Positions 58,801 through 64,000 of a DNA stretch of 64,000 nt are shown one piece after another; positions within the stretch are counted from its first letter, which is position 1; each line of letters begins with the position of its first letter. This stretch comes from Gordionus sp. m RMFG-2023 (lineage: Eukaryota; Nematomorpha; Gordioida; Chordodea; Parachordodidae). The stretch is from assembly GCF_954871325.1 (NCBI RefSeq), contig NC_088775.1, forward strand, positions 78,221,561-78,285,560, in the 5' to 3' direction. Both the position numbers and the translations under genes were made by a program. Below the pieces are notes generated by a model. The model saw nothing but the letters and a program-made list of their open reading frames with translations. It was not told the origin of the DNA and did no database searches.

Positions 58801-61800
58801 GATCCATTATCATAAAAAAATGTGTTTTATATACAAATCCCACCTTGATAAGCTTGATCTTATTTTGCATATTAAAAACCTGCATGCCCCGGGTTTTTCA
58901 AATCATTTTTTTGCCGAAATCCAGGCTTAGGCCGGTGGATGCGTACCTCTCCAAATTAATAACTGAACTTTAACGGTTAGAGAAATAATATCTCATGCTT
59001 CCTTCATAGATCTTCATAGGCAACTTTTTTTAGTTACTTAGTTGTTTTTTTATAGAAACATGTGACTTTTTTCTTGCCACCTAGATTGAAAAGGGAAGCT
59101 ATATGACTAAAAGAGTTATATATATTTTGGCAATATTAATTTACGAAAATTTAAATGGCCAATGTATTGTATAATTTATAGTACCCACGATTTTGACTCT
59201 TATGGCCCAACTTTCGGATGATACTGAAGCTTGGTCCAAAAAATTGAGCGACGATATTCCTATAGAACCAACTGAATCTAACTCACAAACCTCAAATGGG
59301 CAACCCGAACTTGACGACGAGGATTTTGAGGACAACGAGATTTGCACCGAGGCGGAAACGGCACTGGACAGGCTAGCCTGCGCCCTGGCAGGGAAAACGT
59401 TTCTGCCACACGTTTTGAATTGTGTGGCTACCATGCTTAATAGCCGTATACTCAATATATTTCATTATATGTTCTTTTTAAATTTTATATATCTGGTAAA
59501 TTTAATCTCTTCAGAAATTCATTATATATTCTCGCTCTGTTATTATAGTATTCTAACTCCACATTTGGTCAAACTTTAACTAGGATCACAATTCCATTTA
59601 TACCAAAAAAAAGAATTTACTCAAGGTTATTTTTTAAATAATGTTAGGTATATCCTATTTAAAATAAAGTTCATATTTTAATATCCTATTTTTTAACATA
59701 TTGATATTGCTCATATAATATATGTAGGTCATTAACATTTTTATTTCATAATATATAAACTATTAATGTATTGTATTTAAATTTAAAAATTCGAGATATA
59801 AAAATATAACTTATCGATTTAAATCATCGTATTTGTTCTCAACGCAATTATTTGTGATTTTAAAAGATGAATATGTTCATATATAAAAAAATTTAATAAT
59901 AAAAATAGAAAATTGGAAGGAAAGACATGCATCATTAATGGCTCTGGGGGCGGTTGGTGAAGGATGTCATAAATATATGGAAACATTATTGGGTACCATC
60001 GTCGATGGCATCATAATCTATCTTAATGATGCGGTAAATTTAGTTATCATATTAATATAGGAAATATAGATTGTGCCACGTGAAACCATTGTATAAGTAA
60101 TTGGTCAATCTTTCCCTTTTACTTATAGGGTTATATTTGAGGTTTGACGATGGAAAGAGGAGGCTTCCTCCTCTAAACGTGAAATTATACTTTCTTTAAT
60201 GATAAATTCGTTTAATAAGAGGAAAACATTAAATATTGTAAATAAATTCTGCCATGCCAAAAAATATAAGGAAGTTACCCATTTTTTTTTGTACAATATT
60301 TTTTGGGTTTGGCATTATGCGAATATATTATGTTTAAAATTTTTATTTATAGTTAAATGAACCTGTCTTATATTGAATGACGCTCCTCCAGTAGCGTAAA
60401 ATATACCACATAAATATTGAACATTGTTTTTTAAATATCAAAATCCGTTGTGAGTTTCATTGTCCCAAAGTGGGGCTAGCTCAAAATCATTTTTGTTATA
60501 CCAGAAATGCATCTATACTAGAGATCGGCAAAGCATGGCCCATTAATAATTTTAAGTTACATGGCCCATAAATTCTTCGCCTACCAGCCCATTAAGCTTT
60601 TTGTCCGAATTTTCCAGCCAACTATTTTTTCCCCCAATATCAATGAAGAGGCTCTTATATTTTCTATCTATTTCTACACCAGCCTTTTTATAAATCAATA
60701 GGTTTGATATCTGTACGGTGTATTTATAATTAAATCATTTCACGAATAACTTGTTTAAACCTTAAAATACAAAGAAACAAACATCGTAATATTTTTTTTG
60801 AATACTATTTATTAATGAAAATATTAGCCTTGAAATTCAAAAAAATCTCAAAATGGCTGGCCTATTAAAATTTTAAAAATCAGAGATTCGCAACGCTCTG
60901 TTTGATTTTTTTATATATGGATTGCTCAGCTTGGTCCGAAAGTTTTTTATGTATGGGTGCCTGGCCTGTTGATTTATTTAAAAAAAATATTCTCTGACCG
61001 TTTGGTTGGGCTTTGCAGATCTCCGATAAATATATATACTCAATTTTTTTAAACATATTTTCTTAAAGAGAATCTATAAGGCTACAAAATATATAACTAA
61101 CTTATACATTTAAACGAAATATATATCGAGTAATTTAAAATTCTTAAAACCACATATTGGAATTCGAGAGCCCATAATTCCGGTTTGAGCTAGAGCTTTA
61201 AAAATTTATATATATATAAATAGGGTCCAAATCATTGATCGATTTGAAATAGATACAAATTTCAGCACAGATTATGCTCAAGCTGTACTTTTTAAAATTC
61301 TTAATTGAGCTTTGTAAATTTTGATGTTTTATATTTTTGAATAGCATCCTAGGGTACGATACGCAGCATGTAATGCTATCGGACAAATGGCCTCCGATTT
61401 TGCCCCATTATTTGAAAAGAAATTTCACGCCAAGGTATATTACATTAAATGACATTGTTTTTTCCCTAGCCTTTAAAATAAAACATAAAAATTTCTATAT
61501 TTATTTTAAAAGACACCATGCCCTCTACTCGATTTTATCACTATATTTTTTTTATATGGATTCTTTTTTTATTGTAAAAGAGGGTAAAAGAGATCTTAAA
61601 AGATAAGATTTATATAAAAAATTGAGAATTGAAACATGATAAAAATCAAACGATTTTATTTTTTTACTTTTTAAGATAATTCCAGGCCTTACAAAGGTAT
61701 TGGAAGACGTTCAAAATCCAAAGGTGCAATCTCATTCAGCAGCAGCCCTAGTTAATTTTTGCGAAGAATGTCCCCAAAATATTATTATACAATATTTGCA

Positions 61801-61885
61801 ACTTTTACTCGACAAATGCGAGATTGTCTTCACTCAAAATACCAAAGATTTGTTCGATAATCCAGCTATCAATCAACAATCTATA
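46897..61885 (+). CDS. IPO5: Importin-5 (karyopherin beta-3), N-terminal half
   Basis: Importin-5 carries ribosomal proteins and other cargo into the nucleus and is released by Ran-GTP. Eleven exons in one consistent frame: 46897-46965, 47005-47085, 47128-47320, 47365-47558, 47734-47838, 58170-58334, 58413-58545, 59182-59445, 59909-60033, 61345-61434, 61676-61885 (1629 nt, 543 aa). All introns are GT-AG. Diagnostic matches to animal importin-5 are [44 protein letters not shown], the acidic loop [64 protein letters not shown] and [13 protein letters not shown]. These are HEAT repeats of the N-terminal arch. The usual protein is about 1100 aa, so the second half should follow the GTATAA donor at 61886; no later exon is recognised before 64000. 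Early introns are 39-175 bases, but intron 5 is 10.3 kb and full of transposons. Confidence 0.95.
48074..51838 (+). mobile_element. Long-TIR DNA transposon (possibly Sola-like), copy A
   Basis: The left end GGGTAATTCCATACCAAATT begins an inverted repeat of about 580-600 bp whose partner is 51240-51838. Both arms hold landmarks such as TAGCTTCCTAGTACTCATAG and GAGCGCCATCTATTTTTG (or complements). The body 48960-51140 encodes a decayed transposase. The target duplication may be TAAT (48070-48073 and 55092-55095), which would fit a 4-bp-duplicating superfamily such as Sola, but the G count at the two ends differs (3 versus 5). The superfamily name is tentative. Confidence 0.75.
48975..51135 (+). 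pseudogene. Transposase of copy A, decayed
   Basis: Read in several frames: a Cys-pair motif [15 protein letters not shown] (48975-49256); [20 protein letters not shown] (49153-49536); [13 protein letters not shown] and [17 protein letters not shown] (49570-49797); [18 protein letters not shown] with [20 protein letters not shown] (49721-50239); [18 protein letters not shown] near 50420; [20 protein letters not shown] near 50530; and a C-terminal [18 protein letters not shown] (50709-50951). The Asp residues in CDFSENY and FSDG are likely catalytic. This order matches a widely scattered family of invertebrate transposon proteins. At least four frame breaks; not functional. Confidence 0.75.
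51839..51843. other. Fusion junction of tandem copies A and B
   Basis: GATTTGGT-GATAC-ACCAAATC: the inner ends of both copies meet in a short palindrome. Each lacks the outermost dozen bases (GGGTAATTCCAT) still present at the outer ends 48074 and 55091. Confidence 0.8.
51844..55091 (+). mobile_element. Long-TIR DNA transposon, copy B (internally deleted)
   Basis: Arms at 51844-52440 and about 54495-55091 match copy A; the outer end is GGTATGGAATTACCCCC. The coding region (53100-54360) is the same transposase, but about 0.9 kb is missing after YFGDCNEC near 54028, joining directly to the sequence before [13 protein letters not shown]. The C-terminal part [17 protein letters not shown] and [15 protein letters not shown] is better preserved here than in copy A. 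It contains the hAT MITE 52480-52824. Confidence 0.8.
52480..52824. mobile_element. hAT-type MITE inserted in copy B
   Basis: It begins TAGAGATTTGCAAAGTTAGG and ends GATGCAGATCACTA with identical 8-bp flanks CTTATTAT (52472-52479, 52825-52832). Copy A has the uninterrupted site CTTACTTATTATTATTGC at about 48687-48704, so the exact boundaries are proven inside the window. The arms are GGCCCGGCCCGG and CGGGCCGGGCCGGG. Confidence 0.95.
55272..55579. other. Intron 5 spacer, nothing recognised
   Basis: AT-rich intron DNA between two MITEs. Confidence 0.35.
55580..55879. mobile_element. hAT-type MITE, CCTGGCC-arm copy
   Basis: It begins CAGAGACCTGCAGGCCCAGC and ends CTGCAGATCTCTG. Flanks ATATTTAT and ATATATAT agree at 7 of 8. 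The arms have repeated CCTGGGCCAGGC words. Confidence 0.75.
55880..57507. other. Intron 5, unresolved repeats
   Basis: Mixed AT-rich sequence with scattered GGTCCAAG/GGACCATGATCTGG patches (about 56000-56160, 56900-57010) that look like eroded copies of the GGCC-arm elements. No exon is recognised. Confidence 0.3.
57508..57853. mobile_element. hAT-type MITE, copy close to 52480-52824
   Basis: It begins TAGTGATGGGCCTAATTTTT and ends TTGTAGATCTCTA; flanks GTATATAT and ATATATAT (7 of 8). Its interior is the reverse complement of the 52480-52824 interior. Confidence 0.78.
60519..61025. mobile_element. hAT-type MITE in IPO5 intron 9
   Basis: It begins TAGAGATCGGCAAAGCATGG and ends TTTGCAGATCTCCG. 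The flanking 8-mers ATCTATAC and ATAAATAT agree at only 5 of 8, so it is older. GGCCCATTAA and GGCCTGTTG arm words. Confidence 0.6.
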
Positions 61886-62084
61886 GTATAATTTACTATA
61901 ATTTTTTACATATTATTCAGCACATCAAATCTTTTTTTAAAAAACAGCCCATAAATTACGATTGCAATTGGGATCTGCAAACGGGATATTATACATATTT
62001 TTTATTATTTGGGATGAGGTGGGTAGAAAAAGTATTATTTTTCGGATTTGGAAAATGAAAATCACGCGTTCAACGTTAACCTTC
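61886..62084. other. IPO5 intron 11 or downstream sequence
   Basis: Follows the GTATAA donor. No acceptor-exon pair matching importin-5 was found. Confidence 0.4.
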
Positions 62085-62232
62085 AAAAAATGGGACATGT
62101 TAACTGTTGTGTTTGGGGCCACGACCGCGAGCGGTTCTACCGGGGGATATGGGTTGGGATCGGCAGAATTCCTGGGACCGGGTTTTTCTGGTAGGTTGAC
62201 GTTGGGACCGGTTTTGTCATCATCCAGAGTAA
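62085..62232 (-). CDS. Unassigned GC-richer coding-like island
   Basis: The minus-strand frame reads ITLDDDKTGPNVNLPEKPGP, then RNSADPNPYPPVEPLAVVAP and NTTVNMSHFLK, with a possible donor AAG|GTTAAC at the end. Base composition is far richer in G and C than its surroundings. No acceptor is visible at the start of the frame. The opposite strand is also open (Gly/Ser-rich), so the strand is not certain. It may be an exon of an unknown gene antisense to or beyond IPO5. Confidence 0.25.
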
Positions 62233-63310
62233 TTTAACTTTATTGTTAAAATGTTACAATTTACAAAATAATTAAAAACTACGCACAATAAATTTTCATA
62301 AAAGAAATGTATTTTAAATTTTACAAAAAAAAATATTTAATGGTCCAGAAAAAGGTATTTTTCCAACCTTTATAATTTTTGCAAACAAAGAGAAAAAAAG
62401 GTTGTTATATAATCGCGATACAGTCATTCTTGAAACTGGTTAGAACCAGTTTCAAATGCAATATAAAAATAAGGTATAATATCAATTTCATAACAAAAAA
62501 AAAGGAAGATGGGAAAACAAAAGAAGCAAGTAGAAAACAAAAACGTAAAGAGAAGAAATAAGTTATACGGGACAAGTGGGGAGATAGAACATAACATTAA
62601 CGTTCGTTCAAAACCTTATGATTAAATTTTTTTTAAAATTTTTATTTCATATTTAATTTATTATAAATAAATTAATGGTTTATATTTTCTAATTCAACAT
62701 ATTAGCCATGTTTAAAATTAATAGTTTTATTTTGATATATATGTATATATATATTTACAATAAATATAACAGTGAATAATGAGTTTCTTATTAATTTTCG
62801 ATATATAAAAACTTATATATCATATAAAATTTAATTATTTATAAAATGTATAAATTTATAATACTTTGAATTGTGTGAATATAAAACCCTTGATAAAATT
62901 TAAAAATAATAGTGATTAAATTTTATTTTCAAAGAATCACACTAAAAATAAATAAATCCTAAAAGTTATTATTGAAAGTGAGCAACAAAAATATTGAAAG
63001 GGCACGGAAACGACAAACGGATAATAAAATGTAAAACGACCTGACAAATATTACGCAGGCGGACAACAAAGAAATGAGTGCTTCACTTATTATAAAATTT
63101 AAATATTGAAAACAAAAAAATTTATAATTTCCCGAAAAATATAATATATTATAAAAAAATATATCAATTTCCAATTATATTTTTAAAAAATTTTTTTTTA
63201 TCAAAAATAATTAATCGCACTTCTTCACATAAACGAAAATACAAACGGAATATACATTTTTAACCTATTATAACATGTCCTCTAAAAAAAACACCAACAC
63301 ACCTAAATGA
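62233..63310. other. AT-rich sequence, nothing recognised
   Basis: Low-complexity A/T DNA with short GAAAAAGA-type runs at 62380-62560. Confidence 0.4.
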
Positions 63311-63316
63311 CTATAA

Positions 63317-63544
63317 ATGAATCGTCTGTCCCCAATAGGAGGTCCTCCAGGTCATCTGTTAGCCCCTCAGCTGTTTTTCCCGCTAAACTATCCTCAGTTT
63401 CCGCCACAACCGTCGTCCTCTGAATCGACACCATCGGCATCACCACTCTTTCTCTTCCAGTTTCGTTCCCGATCTAAGCTCCTCTTTGACACAACATATA
63501 GTCGGATACATCACCTTTTTCCCATTTCACAGCATAATATGTGA
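63317..63544. CDS. Unassigned open region, strand uncertain
   Basis: The plus strand is open with a Pro/Ser-rich product (MNRLSPIGGPPGHLLAPQLF ... PPQPSSSESTPSASP). The minus strand in the same place reads RVVMPMVSIQRTTVVAETED, then SLAGKTAEGLTDDLEDLLLG and TDDSFIVI to a stop, which looks at least as protein-like. Balanced base composition distinguishes it from flanking DNA. No family is recognised; it may belong to the inverted-repeat structure just to the right. Confidence 0.25.
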
Positions 63545-63553
63545 GTTTCTTCA

Positions 63554-64000
63554 TCTGGGAAACGGAATGTGGTTCTCCACCACCAGGCGAGCTTTTGATG
63601 CCTCTCTTCCCCTTCTGGAGACGCCTCGTTATATAGCCCACACCACCGCACCCATGGCAGGTGACCGTCATATGGATCCTTCTATGTCACTAATCTTTCT
63701 TGCCCATTGAGCAATTGAAGTTTAAAGATGGAAACATAATATACAAGATCAGTTCTACCATTATGGAATCAAATTCGGTGGACATTCGCAGTTCTACAGG
63801 CGTCTTATGGGAGGATTCAGGAAACTCTGTTGGTTGACATGCATGATCACATTGGGATTTGGGAGTGAGCAATGGGCGAGAAAGATTAGTGCCCAATAGT
63901 AGGATTCATATGACGGTTACCTGTTGTGGGCGCGGTGTTGTAGACCAAGGAGGAGAGGGATTTCTCGACTGGTGGTGGTGGACCACATTCCGGTTTCCCG
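63554..64000. repeat. Large GC-richer inverted repeat at the window edge
   Basis: The left arm (about 63554-63715: GGGAAACGGAATGTGGTTCT ... CCGTCATATGGATCCT ... TAATCTTTCTTGCCCATTG) is mirrored by the right arm (about 63860-64000: CAATGGGCGAGAAAGATTA ... AGGATTCATATGACGG ... CCACATTCCGGTTTCCCG). The arms are about 140-160 bp with about 140 bp between them. Either a foldback element or two opposed copies of one repeat; it may continue beyond 64000. Confidence 0.75.

Noticed and set aside
61937-62122. Importin-5 exon 12 in the 61.9-62.2 kb region
   Set aside because: Neither strand gives HEAT-repeat sequence resembling the region after [13 protein letters not shown] of importin-5.

Overview
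The window is very AT-rich eukaryotic nuclear DNA (roughly three quarters or more A+T by eye) with intron-bearing animal genes in a dense graveyard of DNA transposons. Two host loci are solid: a claudin-like four-membrane-span gene on the minus strand (exons between 1455 and 19389) and an importin-5 gene on the plus strand (46897 to 61885, running off the right side). Claudin-type architecture and importin-5 point to an invertebrate metazoan. I cannot name the phylum. The standard code fits.

Layout. 1-19.4 kb: the claudin-like locus. Two exons at 1455-1651 and 1757-1906 encode transmembrane segments 2-4. Two separate upstream exons, 12549-14430 and 19191-19389, each encode a first membrane segment plus a W...GLW/GIW-C-C loop. 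Both end in phase 1 and both join the shared acceptor in frame, predicting 742-aa and 181-aa proteins from one locus. Possible plus-strand exons of unknown genes lie at 371-549 and 3400-3540. A hAT transposon with a perfect 8-bp target duplication sits in the intron at 10213-12072. 20-36 kb: a decayed Ty3/gypsy-type fossil (about 20.8-25.3 kb) and a related LTR relic (35.3-36.7 kb), with a stack of hAT elements between them. One hAT copy (about 28.0-35.2 kb) holds two younger insertions, and one of those holds a third. 36.7-46 kb: mostly AT-rich relics, a piggyBac element (42166-44172) at the junction of a small tandem duplication, and a hAT MITE (44225-45330) in one arm of that duplication.

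46.9-62 kb: importin-5, eleven exons encoding about 543 N-terminal residues. Its fifth intron (10.3 kb) carries two fused tandem copies of a long-TIR DNA transposon (48074-55091), itself inside an older MITE. 62-64 kb: no further importin exon is recognised. A GC-richer island and a large inverted repeat lie at the right edge.

A recurrent theme is hAT-type non-autonomous elements (TIR TAGAGATCTGCA or relatives, 8-bp target duplications) whose arms are built from reiterated GGCCCGG- or GGGCGG-type words. The autonomous-type hAT at 10213 shows the same design with CCGAACC words. Several insertions can be proven inside the window because a second, uninterrupted copy of the target sequence is also present.
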